From contig CAMZKE010000098.1 of NCBI GenBank assembly GCA_947311115.1, positions 1 to 34,722 of the forward strand: a DNA stretch of 34,722 nt, in the 5' to 3' direction. Of this stretch, positions 10,495-18,816 are shown one piece after another. Every line of letters begins with the position of its first letter. Within the stretch, counting starts at the first letter, position 1. This DNA is from an uncultured Bacteroidales bacterium (lineage in GTDB: Bacteria > Bacteroidota > Bacteroidia > Bacteroidales > JAFGXI01). The notes below the pieces were generated by a model. The model made no database searches, was not told where the DNA came from, and saw nothing but the letters and a program-made list of their open reading frames with translations. The position numbers and the translations under genes are program-made.

Positions 10495-10529
10495 ATTAAA
10501 AAATATTTCATAATTAAAAATAAAAGCAA

Positions 10530-10537
10530 TACATTTG
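10530..10537 (+). promoter_or_regulatory. Candidate Bacteroidota -7 box (TACATTTG) for rpsO
   Basis: Matches TAnnTTTG, ~35 nt upstream of the rpsO start codon. Confidence 0.5.
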
Positions 10538-10572
10538 CAGGCTTAAATAAATAATTAATTAAATATAACAAA

Positions 10573-10845
10573 ATGACGTACTTAACTGCAAAAGAAAAGC
10601 AAGAGCTTTTTAGCAAGTACGGAAAGTCTAATACCGATACAGGTTCAACTGAGAGCCAGATAGCGTTATTTTCTGTCCGTATTGCTCACTTAACAGAACA
10701 CTTAAAGAGGAACAAGAAAGATTACAGCACACAAAAAGCGCTTGTTGGAATGGTTGGTAAAAGAAGAAAATTTCTAGATTACCTTAAAAGAAAAGATATT
10801 GAAAGATATCGTGCAATAGTTAAAGAACTTGGTTTACGTAAGTAA
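10573..10845 (+). CDS. rpsO: 30S ribosomal protein S15
   Basis: 90 aa; DTGSTESQIALFSVRIAHLTEHLKRNKKDYSTQKALVGMVGKRRKFLDYLKRKDIERY. Confidence 0.97.
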   Translation: MTYLTAKEKQELFSKYGKSNTDTGSTESQIALFSVRIAHLTEHLKRNKKDYSTQKALVGMVGKRRKFLDYLKRKDIERYRAIVKELGLRK

Positions 10846-10863
10846 TTTAACAATAAAAAAAAT

Positions 10864-10893
10864 AAAAAAGCAACCTTAAGGTTGCTTTTTTTG
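10864..10893 (+). terminator. Intrinsic terminator of rpsO
   Basis: AAAAAAGCAACC-TTAA-GGTTGCTTTTTTT perfect stem with U-tract. Confidence 0.9.
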
Positions 10894-10942
10894 TTATACT
10901 AAGTTTTGTTTTACTTACGTAAGCGTTAGGCAAAGCACATCT

Positions 10943-10960
10943 TAACCCGAATTATTCATA
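10943..10960 (+). repeat. 18-bp terminal-like motif, copy 1 (TAACCCGAATTATTCATA)
   Basis: 17/18 match to the reverse complement of 13878-13895 (TAACCCGCATTATTCATA). Confidence 0.7.
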
Positions 10961-11039
10961 AAACTCAACAACACCACCCGTAAACTGCTTATATATAGCC
11001 TGTTACCGTAATACCCAAACAACCCCAATTTGGGTGGTG

Positions 11040-11077
11040 ATACTTCGTTGCAAACCATTTGCAGTAATCATATACAG
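11040..11077 (+). repeat. 38-bp inverted repeat, left arm
   Basis: ATACTTCGTTGCAAACCATTTGCAGTAATCATATACAG matches the reverse complement of 13734-13771 at 37/38 positions; contains the hairpin TGCAAA-CCA-TTTGCA. Confidence 0.9.
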
Positions 11078-11115
11078 CCTGTATGCAGCGAGATCTAATT
11101 ATTTAATAGTAGTGA

Positions 11116-11832
11116 TTATTTATTGCCGGCAGCTTCCTCAACCAGTTGAGTAATCGATTTTGCTTGTCTGCTCCATGTCATAGTACATTTTGTGAATGCA
11201 TCAGGACTCATTCCTACATAAACAACAGGGTCGCCGTATTGATCTTTTGTATAGTAGTTAGCTTGTACTTCTTTGGTAACATTCCATACCATTATATCAG
11301 GATTTGTATCGTTTATTTGTGTTTTCACAAATTTGAATTTATGATAAACAATAATATCCATAGCATCTTCAACTACTTCCGGTAAATCTATATCGAAGAT
11401 TGTGAAAATTTCGTTAAATGTTTCCATTGTTGGAAATCTCATTTTAATTTCGAGAGTGAAATTATCAACAACTTTGTTTTTATCTATAAACCACTCTCCT
11501 TCTGTAAGTTGCATATCTGCATATTTAAACATTTCGTCCATTTTACTAGAAATACTAATAAATTTGCTCTCGCCATAAACTAAATACATAAATAGTGGTC
11601 CTGCTGTAGAATTAACAGAATTGGCATCATCTAAATGAAGATACGCAGGGAAAAATTCCATAACAGTATCCGTTACATTAACACCATTTTCATCAACAAT
11701 TTTATCAAGTTTCCAAACACCTTCCATTAAGTCGTTTGTCGGAGTTGGTTCATCTTCTTTTTCGCAAGATGAAATTGAAAATATTATTACAAAAATTAAT
11801 AATGTTCTAAAAAAAGTTGATTTTATACTCAT
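11116..11832 (-). CDS. Hypothetical lipoprotein (lipocalin-like size)
   Basis: Lipobox-like IFSISSCEKEDEPTPTND followed by EGVWKLDKIVDENG; 238 aa. Confidence 0.65.
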   Translation of the reverse strand: MSIKSTFFRTLLIFVIIFSISSCEKEDEPTPTNDLMEGVWKLDKIVDENGVNVTDTVMEFFPAYLHLDDANSVNSTAGPLFMYLVYGESKFISISSKMDEMFKYADMQLTEGEWFIDKNKVVDNFTLEIKMRFPTMETFNEIFTIFDIDLPEVVEDAMDIIVYHKFKFVKTQINDTNPDIMVWNVTKEVQANYYTKDQYGDPVVYVGMSPDAFTKCTMTWSRQAKSITQLVEEAAGNK

Positions 11833-11928
11833 AGTAGTAAATTTATGTTTTTCTTAACAAAATACAAATTAAAAATATATTTATAACCAATATTTTTATA
11901 AAATATAGGTTATTTATGATAAATAGCT

Positions 11929-12498
11929 TTAACGATGGAAAATATTACTTTCAACTAATTCGCATATAATATGACCAAGCATTATATGGCTTTCTTGAAT
12001 TATTGGTGTATCGGTACAAGGTACATTAAGTAAATAATCAGAAATATTCTTCATTTTACCACCTGTTTCGCCTGTTAATGCTACAGTTATCATATTTTTT
12101 TCTTTGGCAGTATTTATTGCTTTTATAATATTCTCAGAGTTTCCTGATGTTGAAATTGCAATTAAGACATCACCTTGCTTGCCTGCACCATCAATATAGC
12201 GAGAGTATATTTCGTTAAAAGAATAGTCGTTAGCTACGGCAGTAACATACGAACCATTTACATGAATAGCCTCTGCAAATAACGATGGGCGGTCAATATA
12301 ATAGCGACCTGATAGTTCTGCTGCAAGGTGTTGAGCATCAGCTGCACTTCCCCCATTACCACAAAATAAAACTTTTCCTCCGTTTTTGTAACAAGTAACT
12401 ATATCGTTAACAATTAGATTTATTTTATTAATTAATTCGGTATTTTCCGAAATAGTTTGTTTTACTTGTGCCGATTTTAAAATTCTTTCTTTAATCAT
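11929..12498 (-). CDS. gmhA: SIS-domain phosphosugar isomerase, GmhA-like sedoheptulose-7-phosphate isomerase
   Basis: VLFCGNGGSAADAQHLAAELSGRYYIDRPSLFAEAI..., DVLIAISTSGNSENIIKA, CTDTPIIQESHIMLGHIICELVE. Confidence 0.85.
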   Translation of the reverse strand: MIKERILKSAQVKQTISENTELINKINLIVNDIVTCYKNGGKVLFCGNGGSAADAQHLAAELSGRYYIDRPSLFAEAIHVNGSYVTAVANDYSFNEIYSRYIDGAGKQGDVLIAISTSGNSENIIKAINTAKEKNMITVALTGETGGKMKNISDYLLNVPCTDTPIIQESHIMLGHIICELVESNIFHR

Positions 12499-13673
12499 TG
12501 TCCTTTTTTTAATTCATTAAATATATTAAAAATTGTTTGAGTTAGTTTATTCCATTCGTATTTTTCTTTTTCTTTTTCAATAAATGGAGCAAAGTGCTTT
12601 TCTCTTTTATTTATATAAAAATCAAGTAAAGAGTTGCTTATTTCGTTTGCATTTTTGCTTACTACATAACCACATTTATTATGCGGAACAATTTCGGGTA
12701 AACCGCCAACATTTGTAACCAGCATTGGTTTATTAAAATGGTAAGCAATTTGTGTAACACCACTTTGTGTTGCTGTTTTATATGGTTGTACAATAATATC
12801 GGATGCTGAAAAATATAAATTAACTTCATTATCAGGAATAAATTTTGAAACTAAAATTACATTATCTGTAATATTATTTTCTTTTATTTGGTTTGTATAT
12901 TTTTCTTTATTTGAGTAAAACTCACCAGCAACAATAAGTTTTATTCCTAACTGTTTTATTTCTTCGTTTTTCATTGCATCAAGCAATAAATCTAAACCTT
13001 TATAATCCCTAATTAAACCAAAAAATAAAATATATTTATTTTCTTTTGGTAACTTTAATTTATCGATAGCTTTCGATTTGTCTAATAAACTGCCATAAAT
13101 ATCGTAAATTGGATGAGGAGTATAGCTTATTATTTTTGAGCTGTTAATTTTACTAATATCGTTTAAAACAGCTTTTGACATTGTAATAAAAGCATCAACT
13201 GAATTTGTGAAATATTTAGATAAAGTTTGATCACCAATTCGTTTTTCGTGAGGAATAAAATTATCTACAATTGCAATAATTTTTGTTTTATTATTCTTTT
13301 TTACAATTCTCGATATTTTTCCTAATGATGGAGCCATAAAAGGCATCCAGTACCTTACGATTAAAATATCAGGACTGTCATTTTTTATTTTGTTACCAAC
13401 TTTTAACCAATTTAATGGGTTTACAGAATTTACTGAGCGTGTAATATTTAAATCTTTAGGAGCTTCATCGTCAGAAAATTGTGATTTGCCCGGAAACAAA
13501 AAATTGGGGTATTGAACAGTAAAAGTTTCAATTTTCACATTATGTCCTTCTGCAATTAACTCCTGTGCAAGACGATTGTTAAATGCTGCAATTCCTCCTC
13601 TGTATGGGTAAGCCGGACCTAAAAAAGTAATATTCATATTTGCAAAGATAGGTTTGCTAAATATAACAGACAA
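12495..13673 (-). CDS. Family GT4 glycosyltransferase; true start probably the ATG at 13637
   Basis: MNITFLGPAYPYRGGIAAFNNRLAQEL (start at residue 13 of the ORF), YILFFGLIRDYKGLDLLLDAM, QPYKTATQSGVTQIAYHFNKPMLVTNVGGLPEIV. Confidence 0.88.
   Translation of the reverse strand: MSVIFSKPIFANMNITFLGPAYPYRGGIAAFNNRLAQELIAEGHNVKIETFTVQYPNFLFPGKSQFSDDEAPKDLNITRSVNSVNPLNWLKVGNKIKNDSPDILIVRYWMPFMAPSLGKISRIVKKNNKTKIIAIVDNFIPHEKRIGDQTLSKYFTNSVDAFITMSKAVLNDISKINSSKIISYTPHPIYDIYGSLLDKSKAIDKLKLPKENKYILFFGLIRDYKGLDLLLDAMKNEEIKQLGIKLIVAGEFYSNKEKYTNQIKENNITDNVILVSKFIPDNEVNLYFSASDIIVQPYKTATQSGVTQIAYHFNKPMLVTNVGGLPEIVPHNKCGYVVSKNANEISNSLLDFYINKREKHFAPFIEKEKEKYEWNKLTQTIFNIFNELKKGQ
13643..13650 (-). promoter_or_regulatory. 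Bacteroidota-type promoter (-7 TATCTTTG; -33 CTTG at 13671-13674)
   Basis: On the minus strand CTTG-20 nt-TATCTTTG lies only 5 nt from the probable ATG at 13637. Confidence 0.6.
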
Positions 13674-13676
13674 GTT

Positions 13677-13895
13677 TAACTCGCATTATTCATACGTTTT
13701 TCTTTTTCTTAAACAAGGCGTCGAACCATGCTTCTGTATATGAATACTGCAAATGGTTTGCAACGAAGTATAAGGAAAAGAAAAACGTATATGGAAAATA
13801 ATTACCACAATTTGGATAATTTGCAATTAGTGTTATTTACTTGTTTTGAGAAAATTAACTTCGTTTTTATTAAATTATATGAATAATGCGGGTTA
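13677..13895. mobile_element. MITE-like palindromic element with ~18-bp terminal inverted repeats
   Basis: TAACTCGCATTATTCATA (13677-13694) versus TATGAATAATGCGGGTTA (13878-13895): 17/18 inverted. Nested inverted pair ATACGTTTTTCTTTTTCTT (13692-13710) / AAGGAAAAGAAAAACGTAT (13772-13790). No ORF inside. Confidence 0.55.
13734..13771 (-). repeat. 38-bp inverted repeat, right arm
   Basis: CTGTATATGAATACTGCAAATGGTTTGCAACGAAGTAT is the inverted partner of 11040-11077 (37/38). Confidence 0.9.
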
Positions 13896-14444
13896 ATTTA
13901 TATTGGCTAAATCTTCAGGATAATTAAGGTTTTTAAAGTAGATTAAATCATTTTCGGCAAAGTTTACGTAGTTTGTTTTACACATTGATATAAAATTAGT
14001 TAGCTTATAATTATTGAGTTGCAGTTGCTTTTCAATTATGTTAATACACTTTGTAGAGTATATTGCACAAGTTGGTTCTGTCTTGTTATTTATTATAGGT
14101 ATTGTAATGTCGTAATTGCTACAATTATTAATAAGTTTAGTAATAATATTTTGTGTTATATATGGCATATCAACAGCAATAATAAATGCTTTTTCGGTAT
14201 TGATTTTTTTTAAAATTGAATAAATACCTCCAATAGGACCTTTGTCTTTGTGTATATCTTTAATAATATTATAATTGCAATTATAATTAGTGTTTGCACT
14301 AATAATTATCTCATTAAAAATAGAGGATAGTTTATCTATCTGTTTATTTAAAAGAGTTTTATTATTAATTTTAACAAGAGCTTTGTCTTGTTTCATTCTT
14401 GTGCTTTTTCCACCGGCTAATATTACGGCAGTAATATTATTCAT
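13893..14444 (-). CDS. mobA: MobA-like NTP transferase (molybdenum cofactor guanylyltransferase family)
   Basis: AVILAGGKSTRMKQDKALVKINNKTLL, KDKGPIGGIYSIL, AFIIAVDMPYI. Confidence 0.8.
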   Translation of the reverse strand: MNNITAVILAGGKSTRMKQDKALVKINNKTLLNKQIDKLSSIFNEIIISANTNYNCNYNIIKDIHKDKGPIGGIYSILKKINTEKAFIIAVDMPYITQNIITKLINNCSNYDITIPIINNKTEPTCAIYSTKCINIIEKQLQLNNYKLTNFISMCKTNYVNFAENDLIYFKNLNYPEDLANIN

Positions 14445-15282
14445 TTTCTTGCTGTTTCTTTAAGTTGTTTTTTACAACTCTAACAGTAATTTTAATACTT
14501 AATTCGTAAAGTAAATATAATGGAATAGAAACTAATACCTGACTAAATACATCAGGGGGTGTAATTATACCGGCAAGAATAAAAAATATAACTATTGCAT
14601 GTTTTCTGTATTTTCGTAATAATCCGGGAGTTACTAATCCTATTTTTGCAAGAAAAAATATTAATATAGGAAGCTCAAAAACTAAACCTGTAGCAAATGT
14701 AATACCTGTTATTATTGATAAATATGACGAAAATGAAATTTGGTTTAATACCGCTTCGCTTACTTGATAAGTACTTAAGAAGTTTATTGTAAGAGGTACA
14801 ATTAAAAAGTAACCAAACAATATACCAATTGTAAATAGTATAGAAACAGATAAAAGTGTAAGGTTAATATTTTTAATTTCGCCTATATTAAGTGCAGGTT
14901 TTACGAATTTCCAAATTTGGCTAATTAAAAAAGGAAATGCAAACATTAAACCTAAAACAAACGATACTATTAAGTGAGCTTTAAATTGACCGGCAAGCTG
15001 AATGTTAATTATTTGAAAGTTTTTTGTGTTAATACAAAGCGAAGCATTAATTAAATCGCCAAGTTTACACATAAGTCTGTTTGTGATAAAATCGGCTGAT
15101 TTTGGCTTTAAAATAATTTGGTCGAAAATAAAATCTTTAAACAAAAATGCAATTATTGCAAAAACTACAATAGCAATAACACCTTTCATAAGCCTTTTTC
15201 TAAGCTCATCAAGATGTTCAACAAAAGTCATATCTTTTTCTGTATGACTTTCTTTATTTGAGGCATTAACTGTTTCTGACAT
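14437..15282 (-). CDS. tatC: Sec-independent (twin-arginine) translocase subunit TatC
   Basis: MTFVEHLDELRKRLMKGVIAI, FPFLISQIWKFVKPAL, FELPILIFFLAKIGLVTPGLLRKYRKHAIVIFFILAGIITPPDVFSQ. Confidence 0.96.
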   Translation of the reverse strand: MSETVNASNKESHTEKDMTFVEHLDELRKRLMKGVIAIVVFAIIAFLFKDFIFDQIILKPKSADFITNRLMCKLGDLINASLCINTKNFQIINIQLAGQFKAHLIVSFVLGLMFAFPFLISQIWKFVKPALNIGEIKNINLTLLSVSILFTIGILFGYFLIVPLTINFLSTYQVSEAVLNQISFSSYLSIITGITFATGLVFELPILIFFLAKIGLVTPGLLRKYRKHAIVIFFILAGIITPPDVFSQVLVSIPLYLLYELSIKITVRVVKNNLKKQQENE

Positions 15283-15300
15283 TAAATAATTATATGTCGG

Positions 15301-15492
15301 TTATTTAGTTTCTGTAGTGTTTTTGTCCTCACCTGCACCACCTATACCATCTTTAAATTCTTTTACGCCTTTACCAAGACCACGCATTAATTCAGGAATT
15401 TTTCTACCACCAAAAAGTAATAAAACAATTACTAAAATAATTACAATCTCTTGCCCACCTAAGAATCCAAGTAATACTGTATTTGAAATCAT
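15301..15492 (-). CDS. tatA: Twin-arginine translocase subunit TatA/TatE family
   Basis: 63 aa: [41 protein letters not shown]. Confidence 0.95.
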   Translation of the reverse strand: MISNTVLLGFLGGQEIVIILVIVLLLFGGRKIPELMRGLGKGVKEFKDGIGGAGEDKNTTETK

Positions 15493-15517
15493 TTGTATTT
15501 ATTTATTAATTCAATCA

Positions 15518-15525
15518 CAAAATTA
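15518..15525 (-). promoter_or_regulatory. Candidate -7 box (TAATTTTG) for the tatA-tatC-mobA unit
   Basis: TAnnTTTG match on the minus strand ~26 nt upstream of tatA, with an upstream TTTG. Confidence 0.45.
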
Positions 15526-15664
15526 CTAAATATTATTGTTAACAAAAATAATTCAAGCATATAAATACTTTTTTGTCTTATATTTAATTAATAGATAAAT
15601 ATCAATAATAAATATTTGAGTAGAACCAACAATAATAATAAGTATTTATAATATATTTGTCATC

Positions 15665-17545
15665 GTGAAACTTAACAAGTACATATACATATTAATACTG
15701 TTATTTATTGCCGATAATAACTTGTTTGCACAAGATAGTTTAAAATTAATAAAAGCGTGGACTATTGATAATTACAATAATAAACATGATGCTTCTATTG
15801 ATACATCTTTGGCATATTTTGAAGTGTATAAAGAGGATTTTAGGAAATCTTTTTCTAATATATATTTAGGTAATATTGGTCAAGCATCGCAAACAAATTT
15901 GTATTTTATCCGGAAAAATTCACCATTTTTGTTTGGAAATGCACAAATGTTAAATATTATTTCGTCAGCCGATATAAAATATTACAATACTCGTCGCCAT
16001 TTTACAAATCTTAGCTTTTATTCAAATTTATCGAAAAAGAATAATAATCAAATTTTAGATATTATTCATACCCAAAATATTAATGAAAAACTTAATTTTG
16101 GTATATTGTATAAAATGGTAGCCTCAAACGGCGAATATCCAAATCAGGTTTCCTCTAATAATTGTTTTGCGGCTTTCAGTTCTTTCGATGGCGATAAATA
16201 TAAGTATAGTGCAAATTTTTTATACAATAGTATTAAAAACGAAAATAATGGCGGTATAAACGACACTTTAATAGAAAATGTTGATTATATAAAAAATAAC
16301 AGAGGTGTGTTTCCTACACAGTTAACCGAGAGTAATATGGTGCTTACAAATCGAGAGTTTAATTTAATTCATAGCTACGATTTAAAGTTTGATACAAAGA
16401 AAGATTCGTTAGATACTCTTCCGTCAATAAAAAAAGATAATTATTTTAGAATATCGCATTCGTTTAATTATAAGTACAATAGACTTAAATATTATAATAA
16501 AGGCAATAATTTCTATCAAGAATTTTTAGTTGATACTGTAAATACATTCGATTCAACATACATTAATACCATACATAATAGCCTTTCGTTAGATTATGTT
16601 ATTGATGATACAAATAAAGTAGTTATTTACAGCTTACTTGCAGGTAATGAGATTGAAACCGATTATTTTTACCAAACAAATTATAATTATATTTATAATT
16701 ATATTGGGTTAAGATATGATAGAACAAATTCAAAAAACACAAATATAAATTTCTTTGCTAAATACTATTATTCTGTTGATAAACAGAATGATATTGATTT
16801 AAATGCAGCTTACAATAAAAGTTTTTGGCAAAATAAGTTAAGATTACAAATAAAAGCAACCCATTCGCAAGCAGCAACAGACTGTTTTGAAGAACATTAT
16901 TATTCAAACAATATGCAATGGGATACGACATTTACAAATAAAAAAGTAAAAACCGATTTTGATGTTAGTTTATCAAATAATAAATGGAATTTGTATTTTG
17001 GAGTTTACTACGGTATTTACGATAATTTAATATATTTTACCGATACAACAGCTTTCGATAATAAAGTTAAAATTCAACCTTTTCAAGAAACAAGTACAAT
17101 AAATTATCAGGCAATATATTTAGGAAAAGATTTTAATTTAAAACATTGGATAATAAACAATAAAATATCGTACCAAAAAAGTAGCAATAATTTTGTTTTA
17201 AGTGTACCTGATTTTGCCGTTTATAACTCAACAACATTTCATTTTAGAATAGTAAAAGGAGTTTTAAGGGGAGGTATCGGGTATAATTTTTATTACTATT
17301 CTTCGTTTAATGCAAACGATTATAATCCGTCAACTAATATGTTTTATAGTCAAAATACAAAACAAATAGGTAATTATCCAAGATTTGATGCGTTTGTTAA
17401 ATTTAAACTAAAACGTGCTAGAATATTTTTACTTTTCGAGCACGTAACATTTGGACTGTTTGGAACAAATTATTACGCTGGCATAAATCAGCCAATGAAT
17501 CCGCGAATATTTAAATTTGGTGTTTCGTGGAGTTTTTATGATTAA
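15665..17545 (+). CDS. Putative porin / outer-membrane beta-barrel protein (GTG start)
   Basis: Signal peptide (YIYILILLFIADNNLFAQ); alternating aromatic/polar strands throughout; C-terminal ...PRIFKFGVSWSFYD ending in an aromatic-rich strand. Confidence 0.75.
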   Translation: MKLNKYIYILILLFIADNNLFAQDSLKLIKAWTIDNYNNKHDASIDTSLAYFEVYKEDFRKSFSNIYLGNIGQASQTNLYFIRKNSPFLFGNAQMLNIISSADIKYYNTRRHFTNLSFYSNLSKKNNNQILDIIHTQNINEKLNFGILYKMVASNGEYPNQVSSNNCFAAFSSFDGDKYKYSANFLYNSIKNENNGGINDTLIENVDYIKNNRGVFPTQLTESNMVLTNREFNLIHSYDLKFDTKKDSLDTLPSIKKDNYFRISHSFNYKYNRLKYYNKGNNFYQEFLVDTVNTFDSTYINTIHNSLSLDYVIDDTNKVVIYSLLAGNEIETDYFYQTNYNYIYNYIGLRYDRTNSKNTNINFFAKYYYSVDKQNDIDLNAAYNKSFWQNKLRLQIKATHSQAATDCFEEHYYSNNMQWDTTFTNKKVKTDFDVSLSNNKWNLYFGVYYGIYDNLIYFTDTTAFDNKVKIQPFQETSTINYQAIYLGKDFNLKHWIINNKISYQKSSNNFVLSVPDFAVYNSTTFHFRIVKGVLRGGIGYNFYYYSSFNANDYNPSTNMFYSQNTKQIGNYPRFDAFVKFKLKRARIFLLFEHVTFGLFGTNYYAGINQPMNPRIFKFGVSWSFYD

Positions 17546-17551
17546 TATAAT

Positions 17552-18235
17552 ATGCAAAAAAAAATTTTCATAGCAGGTATTGATACTGATGTTGGTAAAA
17601 CAATTATTACCGGGTTAATAGCAAAATACATACAATCGATAAATAAATCGGTAATAACACAAAAAATTGCCCAAACCGGGTGTAAAGGTATTTCTGAAGA
17701 TATACAAATGCACCGAAAAATTATGGGAGTAGAGCTTTTTAAAGAAGATATTGATAAAACTACTTGTCCTTATGTTTTCGAATTACCGGCATCGCCACAT
17801 TTATCGGCTCAGCTGCAAGCTATTGAAATTGACGTTGATACAATTAATAAATCAACTAAAATATTAAATGCTAATTACGAATACGTAATAATAGAAGGCG
17901 TTGGTGGTGTATTCGTGCCATTAACTCGTACTTACACAAGCTTAGATTATTTATCAAAGCAAAAGCTCGATGTTATTCTTGTAACAACACCAAAATTGGG
18001 GAGTATAAATCATACTTTAATGACAATTGATACTCTTTTTAGAAAAAAAATTAATATTTTAGGGCTTGTATATAATTTAATAGGAGATTACGACCGGCAA
18101 ATTAAATCAGATTCAAAACTTATTTTTGCTGAGTATTTACAAAAATATGGATATAAAAATAATATAATTGAGATAAATAAAATTGAAGCTAATTATCCTA
18201 TAATAAAAGACTTTAAACAATTTTTAAAATTATGA
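17552..18235 (+). CDS. bioD: Dethiobiotin synthase
   Basis: KIFIAGIDTDVGKTIITGLIAKY, KIAQTG, YVIIEGVGGVFVPL, LVTTPKLGSINHTLMTI. Confidence 0.93.
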   Translation: MQKKIFIAGIDTDVGKTIITGLIAKYIQSINKSVITQKIAQTGCKGISEDIQMHRKIMGVELFKEDIDKTTCPYVFELPASPHLSAQLQAIEIDVDTINKSTKILNANYEYVIIEGVGGVFVPLTRTYTSLDYLSKQKLDVILVTTPKLGSINHTLMTIDTLFRKKINILGLVYNLIGDYDRQIKSDSKLIFAEYLQKYGYKNNIIEINKIEANYPIIKDFKQFLKL

Positions 18236-18816
18236 GATTTAAAGCCGCAATAATAATAGTAATTTTAGTATTAACTCAAGTATTTTTAGATAGTTGTTGT
18301 AAAATCAATACTGTTTTCGATATTGATGGCTTTGGTTTAGTCAACTTAGATAATTCAGGAGGAACTCCCACGGAAGTAGGTGATACAGCAAAAATTAATA
18401 AAAATGCTTATGGTATTAGAATATATTTGAAAACAAAAACATTAGCATCGCAAGATTTATTTAAAAATGTGCAGTTTGTTGGTAAAACTTATGCTGCTTG
18501 CACGCAAGATTTTACACTTAAAAACAAGATAAAGTCGATAAAAATAACAAATGTTTTTTGGTTTGACGATAATACTCCGGCAAACTCTGATATAACTAAT
18601 TATTTTAACGGATTGGCTGATGAATATGGCCCGTATATATCTGTTGACGATAAAATTAAAGAATTAAATTCATCACTAAATAAATTACCCGAATATTTCG
18701 ATATATATTTAATGAAAGCACCTGAGCAGCTTTTTGTTAGCAGTTTTAAAGTACGTATTGAATTGTATGATGATAGCTATGCGGAAATAGCAACCGATTA
18801 TGTAACACTATTTTAA
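18232..18816 (+). CDS. Hypothetical exported/lipoprotein-like protein
   Basis: 194 aa, N-terminal hydrophobic segment then SCCKINTVFDIDGFG; no confident family. Confidence 0.55.
   Translation: MRFKAAIIIVILVLTQVFLDSCCKINTVFDIDGFGLVNLDNSGGTPTEVGDTAKINKNAYGIRIYLKTKTLASQDLFKNVQFVGKTYAACTQDFTLKNKIKSIKITNVFWFDDNTPANSDITNYFNGLADEYGPYISVDDKIKELNSSLNKLPEYFDIYLMKAPEQLFVSSFKVRIELYDDSYAEIATDYVTLF

Noticed and set aside
10538-10572. S15 autoregulatory pseudoknot in the rpsO leader
   Set aside because: The likely promoter box at 10530-10537 leaves only ~30 nt of AT-rich leader with no visible stem.
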